A stretch of 64,000 bases of DNA from CAZONU01 sp965370045 (lineage in GTDB: Bacteria > Planctomycetota > SZUA-567 > JAKLDR01): contig CBDUSI010000001.1 of the NCBI GenBank assembly GCA_965370045.1, positions 31,654 through 95,653 of the forward strand. The letters run 5' to 3'. The position numbers and the translations under genes are program-made. Shown one piece after another: positions 52,356 through 62,005 of the stretch. Position 1 is the first letter of the stretch, and each line of letters begins with the position of its first letter. The notes beneath the pieces were generated by a model. That model saw only the letters and a program-made list of their open reading frames with translations. It ran no database searches and had not been told where the DNA came from.

Positions 52356-55094
52356 ATGCATCGAAGCATGCTGATGAACTTGGTACTTTCGGCGGCTCTG
52401 GTCCTGGTGACCGGCCTGGCCGGTGCCGGCGAGAACAAGCTCCCGGCCTTCCCGGGCGCGGAGGGCTACGGGGCGGTCTCGGTGGGCGGCCGCGGGGGCA
52501 AGGTCATCAAGGTGACCAACCTCAACGCCTCCGGCCCGGGGTCTCTCCAGTGGGCCTGCGACCAGAAAGGCCCGCGCATCGTGGTCTTCGATGTCAGCGG
52601 GGTCATCAGGCTGAAGGGAAAGAAGCCCCGGATCTCCGTCAGGCACCCCAACATCTACATCGCCGGCCAGACCGCCCCGGGGGCGGGCATCACCGTTGCC
52701 GGCAAGATCGCCGCCGCGGGCGGCAAGAGTGACGACTCGCGCCTGCACGACATCACCTTCCGCTTCATGCGCGCCCGGCCCGGCTACGCCCAGAAGGGCG
52801 GATACGTTACTGGCGGCCGGGCCATCGAAATCGAGTACACCGACCGCGCCATAGTCGACCACTGCTCGGCTTCCTGGGCCGTGGATGAGGAGTATCTTCT
52901 CTGGACCGACACCGAGGTCACCGTCCAGTGGTCCACCGTCGAGGAGTCCGACGTCTCCTGGGAAGGCGGCGACGAGCCCCACAATTTCGGGATGTTGAGC
53001 AGGGGTCACAAGGACAAGGCATCCTTCACGCTGCACCACCTCCTGTTCGCCCACCACCACGACCGCGCTCCCAGCGATTACGGCAACGTCTACAACCTGG
53101 ACAGCCGGAACAACGTGCTCTACAACTTCGGCACCAATGTTCACACTCGCTCCGGGAACCTGATCGGCAACTTCCTGAAAGCCGGCCCCGGTGCGGTGTG
53201 GGGCATGCCGCGCATTTATCATCCGCCGGTCACCTACACGTGTCCCGGACTCTCATGGGGTACCTCCCGGACGCCCGGGCACAAGCATCCCTCGTACGTC
53301 GCGGGCAATTACGTTGAAGGGGCCGGCGGCTACTGTGAACCCAAGGCCCGAGGCATGCGCATCAGGAGCCCCCTCGCCGAGAAGCAGAACCCCACCCCGC
53401 CGGTCGCCACGCAGGTCGCCGAGGAGGCCTACGAGCAGGTGCTGGCTCACGGCGGCTGCCTGCCGCGCGACGCCGTGAGCAAGCGCACCATCTACGAGGT
53501 GGCCACACGAACGGGAAGTTGGGGGCGGGAATTCCCTCCCGGCGGCCTGATGGAAGGGCTCACGCCCGGCGCGGCCCCGCCCGACGCCGACAACGATGGA
53601 ATGCCCGATGCCTGGGAGAAGGCTCACGGCCTGAGCGCCAACGACCCCCAGGACGCGGTCAAGGTCGTTCCCGCCGGGGCCTCACGGGGCGACCGCCACA
53701 AGGGCTACACCTACATCGAATACTACGTCAACGAGCTGGCCGACATCAAGATCGCCGAGGCCCGGACCCGCGCGCGGCTGGAGCCCGGCCCGGGGAAGAA
53801 GCCCGCCAAGCCCCGCTACCTCGACCCGCCCAAGCCGGTGGCCGAACTCGTCAAGGACATCGTCGTCCAGAACGTCAACACCAAGAAGACCGACACCAAC
53901 AACACTTTCCGCGCCATCTGGGCGCTGTACAGAATGGACCCCAAGGTTACCGCCGAGGCCGTGGCCCCCCTGGTCGCGGACCTGGCCACTGCGGTGAAGA
54001 CATCGGACAAGCGCAAGGCCTGCTTCGTATCCTGGGCTCTCGGCGTCCTGGGACCCCACGCCGACGCCGGGGTGGTTGTGCCCGCGTTGACCAAGGCCCT
54101 GGAGCATGACTTCAAGGTGTCTAACCGTAAGTGGGAGTTCTGTCCGCACGGCTTCATCGCCTGGGCGCTGGGCCGCTACGGCTCGAAGGCCAAAACCGCG
54201 GTCCCGCTGTTGGCCAAGACGCTGCACGGCAAGGACAGCTGGGCCCAGCAGCCGGCGGCCTGGGCGCTCCGGCAGATGGGGGAGGACGCTGCCCCCGCCG
54301 CCGACGCGCTGGTCAAGGCCCTGGGCCACGCGGATGGCATCGGCTGGGGCGCCAGCGCAATGTACGCCAGAGGGCGTTATCATGTGGCGCGCGCCCTGGC
54401 CAACATCGGCGAGTCCACCGTACCGGCGGTGACCAAGGCCTTGAGTGACAAGAAGACCCGCCTCGGCGCGGCCATGACTCTGGGCCTGCTCGGCCCCAAG
54501 GCCAAGGCGGCCGTGCCGGAATTGGTCAAGCTTCTGGCCGACAAGGATCCGGTCATCAGGAGCGGGGTGGCTCTGGCGCTCTCGAAGGTCGCGCCGGAGA
54601 ACGGCAAGGTGGTCTCCGTGCTGGCCGGGGCACTGTCCGACTCCGACTATGGCGTGCGCCACAAGGCGGCCAGGGCCCTGGCGCGCTGCGGGGCGGCGGC
54701 CAAGGGCGCAGTGCCCGCGCTCCAGAAGGCGCTGGCCGACGCGCGCAAGGAGGTCCGCTACGCGGCCTTCGGGGCGCTCGGCAGGCTCGGCCCGGAAGCA
54801 GTGAGCACGTTGACCGAGGCGCTGGGCAACGGGGATGATGCCTGGGCCCGCAAGTACGCCGCGCGCGCGCTGGGGAACCTCGGGCCGAAGGCGACGGCGG
54901 CGGTGCCCGCGCTGGCCAAGGCGCTTTCCGATAAGGACGCCGAGGTGCGTCGCGAGGCGGCCTGGTCGCTGGGGCTGATCGGCCCGGCGGCCAAGAAGGC
55001 GCTCCCCGAGCTCCAGAAGGCCCTCAAGGACAGCGACCACGTCGTGCCCGTTGCGGCGGAGGCGGCGCTCAAGAGAATCCGCGGCGGGAAGTAA
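52356..55094 (+). CDS. Secreted PL1 pectate lyase with C-terminal HEAT-repeat domain
   Basis: Protein of 912 residues. The signal peptide (about 1-24) precedes a right-handed beta-helix lyase of the PL1 type (about 28-400), opening with 'FPGAEGYGAVSVGGRGGKVIKVTNL' and 'SGPGSLQWAC'. A calcium-binding-like 'DADNDGMPDAWEKAHG' loop lies near residue 418. HEAT/PBS repeats fill about 510-912 ('AVPELVKLLADKDPVIRSGVALALSKVA' and similar). PL1 enzymes cleave polygalacturonate by beta-elimination. ATG 52356 is preferred over the earlier codon because GGAGGAT lies 8 nt upstream and the signal peptide follows. The HEAT part may hold a protein or polymer partner. Confidence 0.82.
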   Translation: MHRSMLMNLVLSAALVLVTGLAGAGENKLPAFPGAEGYGAVSVGGRGGKVIKVTNLNASGPGSLQWACDQKGPRIVVFDVSGVIRLKGKKPRISVRHPNIYIAGQTAPGAGITVAGKIAAAGGKSDDSRLHDITFRFMRARPGYAQKGGYVTGGRAIEIEYTDRAIVDHCSASWAVDEEYLLWTDTEVTVQWSTVEESDVSWEGGDEPHNFGMLSRGHKDKASFTLHHLLFAHHHDRAPSDYGNVYNLDSRNNVLYNFGTNVHTRSGNLIGNFLKAGPGAVWGMPRIYHPPVTYTCPGLSWGTSRTPGHKHPSYVAGNYVEGAGGYCEPKARGMRIRSPLAEKQNPTPPVATQVAEEAYEQVLAHGGCLPRDAVSKRTIYEVATRTGSWGREFPPGGLMEGLTPGAAPPDADNDGMPDAWEKAHGLSANDPQDAVKVVPAGASRGDRHKGYTYIEYYVNELADIKIAEARTRARLEPGPGKKPAKPRYLDPPKPVAELVKDIVVQNVNTKKTDTNNTFRAIWALYRMDPKVTAEAVAPLVADLATAVKTSDKRKACFVSWALGVLGPHADAGVVVPALTKALEHDFKVSNRKWEFCPHGFIAWALGRYGSKAKTAVPLLAKTLHGKDSWAQQPAAWALRQMGEDAAPAADALVKALGHADGIGWGASAMYARGRYHVARALANIGESTVPAVTKALSDKKTRLGAAMTLGLLGPKAKAAVPELVKLLADKDPVIRSGVALALSKVAPENGKVVSVLAGALSDSDYGVRHKAARALARCGAAAKGAVPALQKALADARKEVRYAAFGALGRLGPEAVSTLTEALGNGDDAWARKYAARALGNLGPKATAAVPALAKALSDKDAEVRREAAWSLGLIGPAAKKALPELQKALKDSDHVVPVAAEAALKRIRGGK

Positions 55095-55340
55095 CCGCGA
55101 GCGTTTCAGAGAGTCGAGCGGGCCTGCTGCGCCCGTTCACCGGTCTGCGGCAGGCCAAGTCGGCAGCTTCTAAGTGATTTGCAGCCGCACGCGGGTGTAG
55201 AGTTCCGTTATTCATCCGACCTCTAGTCCCCTGAGATGATAAGCAGGCTTTCTATTATCTGTAGAATTGGACTTCAGGATGTCCCGGGCTACAATGAAAC
55301 CACTGTGCAAACCGAAATTCCTGAAATGCGGAGGGATTGA

Positions 55341-55371
55341 CTGCAATCTCCCGGCGGAAGTGGGAAAAAGC
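55341..55371 (+). promoter_or_regulatory. Conserved leader element CTGCAATCTCC, copy 1
   Basis: CTGCAATCTCC at 55341-55351 is followed by CGGCGGAAG and ends 20 nt before the GTG start at 55372. The same element precedes the two downstream PL26 genes. CTCC followed closely by a GGAAG-type site could form a small hairpin over the ribosome-binding site. Confidence 0.55.
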
Positions 55372-58300
55372 GTGAAGACTGACGGAGAGCTGCTGGCCGA
55401 ATACTCCCGCAAGGGGCGCGCGGAGGCCTTCGAGGAACTCGTGGGCCGCCACGCGTCCATGGTGCACGGGGTGTGCCGGCGCGTCCTCGGCGGGCACCAC
55501 GACGCGGAGGACGCCGCGCAGGCCGCCTTCCTGGCCCTGGCTCGCAACGCCGCCAGGCTCCGCGGGCAGGCCTCCTGTGCCAGCTGGCTCTTCGCCACCG
55601 CCGGCAACATGGCCAAGTATCACGCCCGCTCCCGCGCGAACCGCCGTAGACGCGAAGAGGAGGTTGCGGCCATGAGACGCAGCGCCGCACGGGCCGAAGA
55701 GCCGGCCGGCAGGGAGCTGGCAGCGCACGTGGACGGGGCGCTGGCCGCGCTGGGCGCGCGGTTCCGCAACGTCCTGGTGCTCCGCCACCTGGAGGGCCTC
55801 AGCAACGCCGAGACCGCCGAGCGGCTGGGCGTCCCCGAGAACACCGCCGCGACCTGGGCGCACCGGGGGCTGGATCGGCTCCGGCGCAAGCTGCGGGGCA
55901 AGGGCCTGGCGGTTTCGGCGCCGCTCCTGGCCGAGTTCTTCGCTTCCCAGCAAGTGGCGCCGCCGGCGGCGCTGGTCCAGTCGGCCGGCGCCATCGCCAC
56001 TCAGGGCGCCGCGGCCGCCACGGCGCTGGCCGTCAAGATCGCCGCCGGGTTCGCCAAGGCCCATCTGGTGGCCAAGCTGTGGACGGTGGGGCTCGCCGCC
56101 GTCTGCCTGGCCGCCGTGGGCGGCGGCTCGGTGGCCGTCTACCGGGCCCTGGCGTCCCACGCCCCGGCGCGGCCGGGCCTTCCGCGCCAGATCAGCTTCA
56201 GCGTCGAGGAGCCGGCGGGCATTGCCCGAAAGGGCGAGCCGGTCTCGGGTGGCATCCCCTTCCCGCGCGGCGCGTTCAAGAAGGGCCAGTCCTTCGCCCT
56301 ATTCGACGACGCCGGCCGCGAGATTCCCTGCCAGGTGACCCCCCTGGTCACCGGGCCGGACGGCACGCTGCGCTGGGCGCTCCTGGATTTCCGGGCCGAC
56401 ATCCCGGCCTCCGGGATCGGGAAGTACCGGCTGGAGCCGGGGCGGCCGTCGGCCCAGCCCCCGGCGGTCATCTCTGTGGTCAAGAAGCTCGGCAGGCTGG
56501 AAGTCGACACCGGGGTCATGAGTTTCGCAGTGGACCGCACCAAGCCATTCGCGCTCTTTGACTCGGTTTCGGTGCGCGGCAGGCCGGTGGTCGTCGGTGG
56601 AGCGGCCGACTACGTTCAGCTTCACGGCCGGGGCAGCGCCGCCGACCCGGCGCCCTGGCAGGGCCGGAAGCTGACCGCCGGCCCGCCCGAGAGCCTCAGG
56701 GTACTCTACTCCGGGCCGCTGCGCGTCACGCTGGAGGTCAGCGGCCGGTTTCGTGACGACCCCCTGGGCGCCGGCTATACCGCGTGGATAACCGCTTGGG
56801 CGGGGAGCACGCGGGTGCGGGTCAAGTACAAGCTGCGCAACTCCAACCCCGGGCAGTGGTGCGTGATCCCGATCAGGAGCTCGACGCTCCGGCTCAAGCT
56901 GGCCGAGCCGGCCGGTGCTTCCGACCGGACCACCGGAGAGGGCTGGATCGCGGCCGGCGGCGGGCCGCGCGTGCTGGTCTGCGACAACCTGTTCGGCACC
57001 GACCCGTCGCGCGGGCTGACCTTCCGCGACGGGGAACTGGTCCTGGAGGGGACCGCCGCCCCCGCGGCCGGCGGGCAGCCGGTGTCCCGCTGGCTCTTCG
57101 ACTGCAGCCACCACACGTCCGAGTACTTCTTCGACTTCGACGCCCCCTGGGAACCGACCGCGCTCGACGCGCTGGCCCGCGCCTCGCGCGGCCGGCTTCT
57201 GCCGCTGGCGCCGGCGGACTACTACTCGGCGTGCGAGGCGCTGAGCATAGGGCGCTTCGGGGCTCTGGCCGACGAGATCTCCTGCTACCGGAAGTGGGGC
57301 TGGAGTTTCGAAAGCGGCCAGGCGCCGGAGGCCCCACCGGTCCCCGGGGCCTTCAAGGCCCACGAGAGCAACCACATGGATAGCGAGGGCGACAGTGTCG
57401 AGGGCCTGATGCTGATGTACCTGCGGACCGGGCAGCGCGGCTGGTTCGACCGGGGAGAGGCCTGGGCGCGTTACCACATGGACCTGCAGTCCTGGCGGAC
57501 CGACGGGTGGCGCTGGAAGGAAGGCCTCCTGTGGTACGCCAAGGGCCCCAAGAAGCGCAAAGGCTGGAACTTCCAGTGGGGCGACAAGCGCTCGGCCAAC
57601 CCCAGAGAGATCGGCCGCCACCTGCGCTCCAAGGCCTGCCACTGCCACACCTACGGGACCGGGCTGGTTGACTACTACTGCCTGACCGGCGACCGCGACG
57701 CCCTGGAGGCCGCCGTTGACAACGTGGAGTGCAAGGCCGAGGAGTACGAGCGGCAGCGGAATCTGGAGCCGGGCCGGAGCACGGAGGGCCTCGCCGAGAT
57801 GGGGTTCGGCCGCGGCTTCCAGGTGGCCGCCCGGGTGCTGGCGGTCGACCCCGACAACCAGGTGGCCCGGCGGGTCTGCACGCTGGCCGCGCGCACACTG
57901 TGGCTCTCGCCGCAGCTGGACGAGCGCGGCTTCCATCCCGGGGGCGTGGGCAGCTACCCCACGCGGCTGCTGGACTACCCGGAGTTCAAGGCCGAGCTCG
58001 CGCGCCGCGGCCTGGAGCTCGAGATCGAGGGCAATTACGTGCGCTCGGTCCGCGACCCGAAGACCGGCCGGTCCTGGCGGCCCAAGAGCTTCAGCGAGTC
58101 CTGGCCGCACACCTACATCCAGAACGCCGCGGACATCTGCGCCCGCGAGTTCGACGATGAGGACATGCGCGACTACACCATCGCCTTCGCGCAGATGAGC
58201 GCGCGCTTCCTGCTGAAGAAGGGCCGCCAAGTGCCTTATAACAGGATGGCTTTTGACCTGTTAGAGCCCGGGGAGCCGTTCGCGCCGCGCTGGCTGGTCG

Positions 58301-58893
58301 CCGACCCCAAGCCGGACACCTACTACACCCGTTTCTACCCGGACGTTTGCGCGCGGGGCTACCGCTGGACGGGCGAAAAGCACCTGCTGGAAGCCGCCAG
58401 GGAGTTCTGGCGCCGCGGGGCATGCTCCGCACCCGGCAAGCTGGGCACCTTCGCCACGCACCGCAAGTCGAACCACGATTACGAGCTGCACGCCTCGAAG
58501 ACCCTGGGGCAGTGGGCCCGTCCGAGGAGTGACGCCAAGCCGCCCGAGCCGGTCACCGACCTCGAGGTAACCGTCAACGGCGACAAGGCCACGGTGACCT
58601 TCACCGCCCCGGCCGACCTCGGCGGCGGCCGCGTGGCCCGCTACCAGGTAAAGTGCTCGGCGCTGCCCATCGTTCCCTACGATAAATGGAGCTACGCGCG
58701 CGACCTGGGCAAGAAACGCAACTGGTGGAAGGCTGTCAACCTCAAGGGCGAGCCCGCGCCCAAGACCCCCGGCGCCAGGGAGAGCTTCACGGTTACCGGA
58801 GTGCCCGCCAAGGCCAAATACTTCGCGGTGCGGAGCTTCGACGAACACTCTAACCGTAGTGATATCAGCAACTTGTGTGAGGCGCGGCGCTGA
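55372..58893 (+). CDS. ECF sigma factor fused through a TM helix to a PL26 rhamnogalacturonan-lyase-like domain
   Basis: Protein of 1,173 residues. An ECF sigma factor is at residues about 5-175 (region 2 with 'HDAEDAAQAAFLALARNAARL', region 4 with 'ETAERLGVPENTAATWAHRGLDRLRRKLRG'). An Ala-rich linker leads to one TM helix at 236-256. Residues about 273-1060 form a complete PcRGLX/YetA-like (PL26) unit, with 'SHHTSEYFFDF', 'SNHMDSEGDSVEGLMLMYLRTG' and 'CHCHTYGTGLVDYYCLTGDRDALEA'. A fibronectin-III-like domain (about 1075-1173) ends the protein. GTG 55372 is chosen because the sigma domain then starts as in its relatives and GGAAG lies upstream. I infer a tethered sigma factor whose external domain binds pectin fragments; lyase activity is unknown. 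Confidence 0.85.
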   Translation: MKTDGELLAEYSRKGRAEAFEELVGRHASMVHGVCRRVLGGHHDAEDAAQAAFLALARNAARLRGQASCASWLFATAGNMAKYHARSRANRRRREEEVAAMRRSAARAEEPAGRELAAHVDGALAALGARFRNVLVLRHLEGLSNAETAERLGVPENTAATWAHRGLDRLRRKLRGKGLAVSAPLLAEFFASQQVAPPAALVQSAGAIATQGAAAATALAVKIAAGFAKAHLVAKLWTVGLAAVCLAAVGGGSVAVYRALASHAPARPGLPRQISFSVEEPAGIARKGEPVSGGIPFPRGAFKKGQSFALFDDAGREIPCQVTPLVTGPDGTLRWALLDFRADIPASGIGKYRLEPGRPSAQPPAVISVVKKLGRLEVDTGVMSFAVDRTKPFALFDSVSVRGRPVVVGGAADYVQLHGRGSAADPAPWQGRKLTAGPPESLRVLYSGPLRVTLEVSGRFRDDPLGAGYTAWITAWAGSTRVRVKYKLRNSNPGQWCVIPIRSSTLRLKLAEPAGASDRTTGEGWIAAGGGPRVLVCDNLFGTDPSRGLTFRDGELVLEGTAAPAAGGQPVSRWLFDCSHHTSEYFFDFDAPWEPTALDALARASRGRLLPLAPADYYSACEALSIGRFGALADEISCYRKWGWSFESGQAPEAPPVPGAFKAHESNHMDSEGDSVEGLMLMYLRTGQRGWFDRGEAWARYHMDLQSWRTDGWRWKEGLLWYAKGPKKRKGWNFQWGDKRSANPREIGRHLRSKACHCHTYGTGLVDYYCLTGDRDALEAAVDNVECKAEEYERQRNLEPGRSTEGLAEMGFGRGFQVAARVLAVDPDNQVARRVCTLAARTLWLSPQLDERGFHPGGVGSYPTRLLDYPEFKAELARRGLELEIEGNYVRSVRDPKTGRSWRPKSFSESWPHTYIQNAADICAREFDDEDMRDYTIAFAQMSARFLLKKGRQVPYNRMAFDLLEPGEPFAPRWLVADPKPDTYYTRFYPDVCARGYRWTGEKHLLEAAREFWRRGACSAPGKLGTFATHRKSNHDYELHASKTLGQWARPRSDAKPPEPVTDLEVTVNGDKATVTFTAPADLGGGRVARYQVKCSALPIVPYDKWSYARDLGKKRNWWKAVNLKGEPAPKTPGARESFTVTGVPAKAKYFAVRSFDEHSNRSDISNLCEARR

Positions 58894-58944
58894 TGCCGGA
58901 TAACCCGGATTCCCGGCCAAATGATTGAAATAGCCGCCGCCCGG

Positions 58945-58973
58945 CTGCAATCTCCTGGTGGCAGTGAGAAGCG
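58945..58973 (+). promoter_or_regulatory. Conserved leader element CTGCAATCTCC, copy 2
   Basis: CTGCAATCTCC at 58945-58955 is followed by TGGTGGCAG. It lies 29 nt before an in-frame ATG at 58974 and 50 nt before the preferred ATG at 58995. Upstream bases (GCCCG.CTG) are shared with copy 3. Confidence 0.5.
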
Positions 58974-58994
58974 ATGGAATCGGAGGTGTCTGAG

Positions 58995-61952
58995 ATGATC
59001 AAGAAGCTGGCCCTGATCGGGTGTCTGGCGACGCGCGCGGCCCTGGCCGCCGGCGGGGAGTTCGAGGTGAAGCTCAGCGTCACCGAGCCGGCTGGCGTGG
59101 AGCGCAAGTCCGGGCCGATGTCCGGGGGCATCCCGCTGCCCCGGGGGGCCTTCAAGAAAGGCCAGCAGTTCGCCGTCTTCAAGGACGGCAAGGAAATCCC
59201 CAGCCAGGTGAGCCCGCTGGTCGTCGAGACCGACGGCACGCTGCGCTGGGTGCTGGTCGACTTCCAGGACGACGTGGCCGCGAAGGCGACGAACACCTAC
59301 GTCCTCAAGGCAATTGCTCCCAAGGCCAGGCCGGCGACGGCGCTGGTGGTGACCGACGGCGCCGGCGCGGTCACCGTGGACACCGGCAAGATGAAGTTCA
59401 CGATCGAGAAGAAGAAGCCCTTCGGCCTCTTTAGTTCCGTCGAGGCTGGCGGCAAGCCGGCCGTCACCGGCGGCGAGGTCAGCTACGTGCAGATGCAGGG
59501 CCGCAAGAAATATGACGACGGCGGCAAGTGGACGCCCAAGAAGATCGTTGCCGGCCCGCCGGACTCGGTGAAGGTCTGGTACGCCGGGCCCATGCGCGTC
59601 ACCGTGGAGGTCAAGGGACACTTCGCCGGCGACCCGCTCAAGGCCGGCTACAAGGCCTGGATAACGACCTGGGCGGGCAGCCGCCGCGCCTGGGTGAAGT
59701 ACAAGTTCTGCAACTCCAACCCCGATCAGTTCTGCGTGATCCTGGTCAATCGGTCGACCATCGAACTGAATCTGGCCGGGGCTGACGGTCAAGTGCTGCT
59801 GGGCGCGGATAAGCCGCTCACCGCGAGCGCCGGAAAAGGCGGGGCCTGGCTCCACCAGGGCCTGTTCCCGGGCGGCAAGGGGGCGGCCAAGGCCGGCGCC
59901 GGCAGCGAGACCTTGTGGTCGGGCCCGAACGCCGGCGGCTGGATATCCGCGGGAGGGGTCTTCGTCTGCGACCGGCTCTTCTCCGTCGACCCCGCCCGGC
60001 GCCTGGCCGCCGAGGGAGCGAGCCTCCGCCTGGAGGGCATTGCCCAGGCCTTCGACGGAAAGGGCCGGCCCTGGGAGAGCAAGGAAGGCCGGTGGCTTAC
60101 CGACTGCACCCACCACAGCTCGGACTACTTCATTGACTTCTCCGCGCCTGCGGAGGCAGGGGAACTTGCCTCGCTGGCCAAGCTTGTCCACGGTCGGCTG
60201 CAGGTGCTGACGTCGGCGCAGTATTGCGACGCGCTTGGAGCAGGCCATTTCGGGACGGTCGATGAGGAGAAGGCCTGCTATGAAAGGTGGGGATGGGATT
60301 GGAAGGCCACCGCAAGCAGCGTGAAGCTTGGGCCAACGCCCTACTGCGCCAATGCCACCCGCATTGGCGCGGCAACCTTCGTGCATAGAGTCAGCAACCA
60401 CGGGGAGAGTGAAGCGGACAGCACGGAGGGGACGGTACTGATGTATCTGCGGACAGGCGATCATGGATGGTGGAGCATAGCCCAGGCCTGGGCGCGCTAC
60501 CATATGGACCTCCAGGCTTTGAGGACTGACGGATGGAAGTGGAAGGACGGCGGGTGTGCCACCGGAAGCCACAAGGGCACCAAGCCCACGCGCAAGGCCT
60601 GGAACTTCGTGTGGGGGAAATGCGGAAGTGGCCACCGCATGCCCGATGTTAAAGGTAAAGGTGTTGACAGTTCCTGTTACCGCGATCTGGCGCGGGGCTA
60701 TAGCTCAAAGATGTGCGACTGCCACTTTTACGGATCAGGGTTGGCGGACTATTACTGTCTCACCGGCGACCGTGACGCCCTGGAGGCCCTCTTGGACAGC
60801 GTTGAGACAAGGCAATCAATGTTCCAGAGTCTGTCTCCCGGAACCAGCAAGGTGGGGGGAGGCAGAAGCTTTACCCGAGCTTTCGCCGTTATTGCCCGCA
60901 CCATGATGGTCGACCCGGACAATCAGTACGTTCGGAAGCTGTGCAAACGTTTTGCCCGGTCTCTGTGGCAGTCGCCGACGCTTGACGAGCGCGGGGCTAA
61001 CCTGTATCCGTTCAAACGCCTGCCCACAAAAGGAGGCCTTAGGGAGGCCATCGCCAAACATGGCCTCACGATCGGGAAGAACGGGAAAGGGAGAGCACTT
61101 GCCATATCCATATCCAACCCCAAGACAGGAGAGAAATGGTTGCCAAAATCGTTCGGCGGCAGTTGGGAGCATGTTTACGGTCAGACCGCGGCAGACATTT
61201 GCGCCCGCTACCTTGATGACGATGATATGCGCGACTACACGATAGCCTTCGCCAAGTTTGGCGCCAAGTACCTGATGGCCAAGAGCGGTCAAGTGCCCTA
61301 CAGGCCGCATTTCAATGTGCTCGGCCCCGACCAGCTATTCGATCTGAGCTTCGAACCGGTGAAAGGCGGCTATTATGCCGGTGGGTATACGCGTTGTTAC
61401 ACGGATGTGACGGCGCGCGCGTACTCGTGGACGGGAGAAAAGCGACTCCTTGAGAAAAGCAAGACGTTCTGGCAAAACGGCGCCTGCGCGGACAAGAAGG
61501 TCGGGATCTTCGCCACGCACGTAAAGAGCAACCACGACGAAGTACTTCAGGGTTCACGTCTCTTCTACGAGTGGGCCCACCCGCGGAAGGATGCCGCGCC
61601 GCCCGCGGAGGTGGCCGACCTGAAAGTCACCGTCGACGGCGAGAAGGCCAGGGTGTCCTTTACGGCGCCGGAAGACCAGGGCGGCGGGCGCGTTGTTCGC
61701 TATCAGGTGAAGTGCTCCGAGCTTCCGATCCTGCCTTACGAAGAGTGGAATTATGTCCGGGACTCCGGCAAAAAACGGAACTGGTGGAGGGCCGTGAACC
61801 TGAAAGGCGAACCGCAACCCAAGGCCCCCGGCGCGAAGGAGAGCTTCACGGTGGCCGGAGTGCCCGCCAAGGCGAAATACTTCGCGGTGCGGAGCTTCGA
61901 CGACAGCTCTAACCGCAGCACTATCAGCAACTTAGCGGAGGCGAGACCCTGA
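58995..61952 (+). CDS. Secreted PL26 rhamnogalacturonan-lyase-like protein
   Basis: Protein of 985 residues. The signal peptide (about 1-21) precedes the PL26 N-terminal RIFT-barrel-like, central beta-sandwich and C-terminal alpha/alpha-toroid regions. Shared motifs are 'TDCTHHSSDYFIDF', 'RVSNHGESEADSTEGTVLMYLRTG' and 'CDCHFYGSGLADYYCLTGDRDALEA'. A fibronectin-III-like tail follows (about 880-985). The characterised family member PcRGLX is an exo-acting rhamnogalacturonan lyase; this protein is expected to be similar, outside the cytoplasm. ATG 58995 is preferred for CGGAGG 8 nt upstream. A central stretch (about 60200-61560) is less GC-rich than both ends, suggesting a mosaic origin. Confidence 0.83.
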   Translation: MIKKLALIGCLATRAALAAGGEFEVKLSVTEPAGVERKSGPMSGGIPLPRGAFKKGQQFAVFKDGKEIPSQVSPLVVETDGTLRWVLVDFQDDVAAKATNTYVLKAIAPKARPATALVVTDGAGAVTVDTGKMKFTIEKKKPFGLFSSVEAGGKPAVTGGEVSYVQMQGRKKYDDGGKWTPKKIVAGPPDSVKVWYAGPMRVTVEVKGHFAGDPLKAGYKAWITTWAGSRRAWVKYKFCNSNPDQFCVILVNRSTIELNLAGADGQVLLGADKPLTASAGKGGAWLHQGLFPGGKGAAKAGAGSETLWSGPNAGGWISAGGVFVCDRLFSVDPARRLAAEGASLRLEGIAQAFDGKGRPWESKEGRWLTDCTHHSSDYFIDFSAPAEAGELASLAKLVHGRLQVLTSAQYCDALGAGHFGTVDEEKACYERWGWDWKATASSVKLGPTPYCANATRIGAATFVHRVSNHGESEADSTEGTVLMYLRTGDHGWWSIAQAWARYHMDLQALRTDGWKWKDGGCATGSHKGTKPTRKAWNFVWGKCGSGHRMPDVKGKGVDSSCYRDLARGYSSKMCDCHFYGSGLADYYCLTGDRDALEALLDSVETRQSMFQSLSPGTSKVGGGRSFTRAFAVIARTMMVDPDNQYVRKLCKRFARSLWQSPTLDERGANLYPFKRLPTKGGLREAIAKHGLTIGKNGKGRALAISISNPKTGEKWLPKSFGGSWEHVYGQTAADICARYLDDDDMRDYTIAFAKFGAKYLMAKSGQVPYRPHFNVLGPDQLFDLSFEPVKGGYYAGGYTRCYTDVTARAYSWTGEKRLLEKSKTFWQNGACADKKVGIFATHVKSNHDEVLQGSRLFYEWAHPRKDAAPPAEVADLKVTVDGEKARVSFTAPEDQGGGRVVRYQVKCSELPILPYEEWNYVRDSGKKRNWWRAVNLKGEPQPKAPGAKESFTVAGVPAKAKYFAVRSFDDSSNRSTISNLAEARP
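59169..59509 (+). repeat. 341-bp perfect direct repeat, copy 1
   Basis: 59169-59509 appears identical to 62250-62590 (offset 3,081 bp) base for base, inside paralogous PL26 genes. Identity stays high but imperfect on both sides and then falls off. The perfect identity suggests recent gene conversion or duplication. Confidence 0.88.
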
Positions 61953-62005
61953 GGTTGGCTGAGCGGACCTTTCTTAACTGAATAGATGCAATGACCGCCC
62001 GCTGG

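Noticed and set aside
55095..55340. Possible terminator (CGGGC/GCCCG) after the pectate lyase gene
   Set aside because: The stem is only 5-6 bp and no T-run follows.
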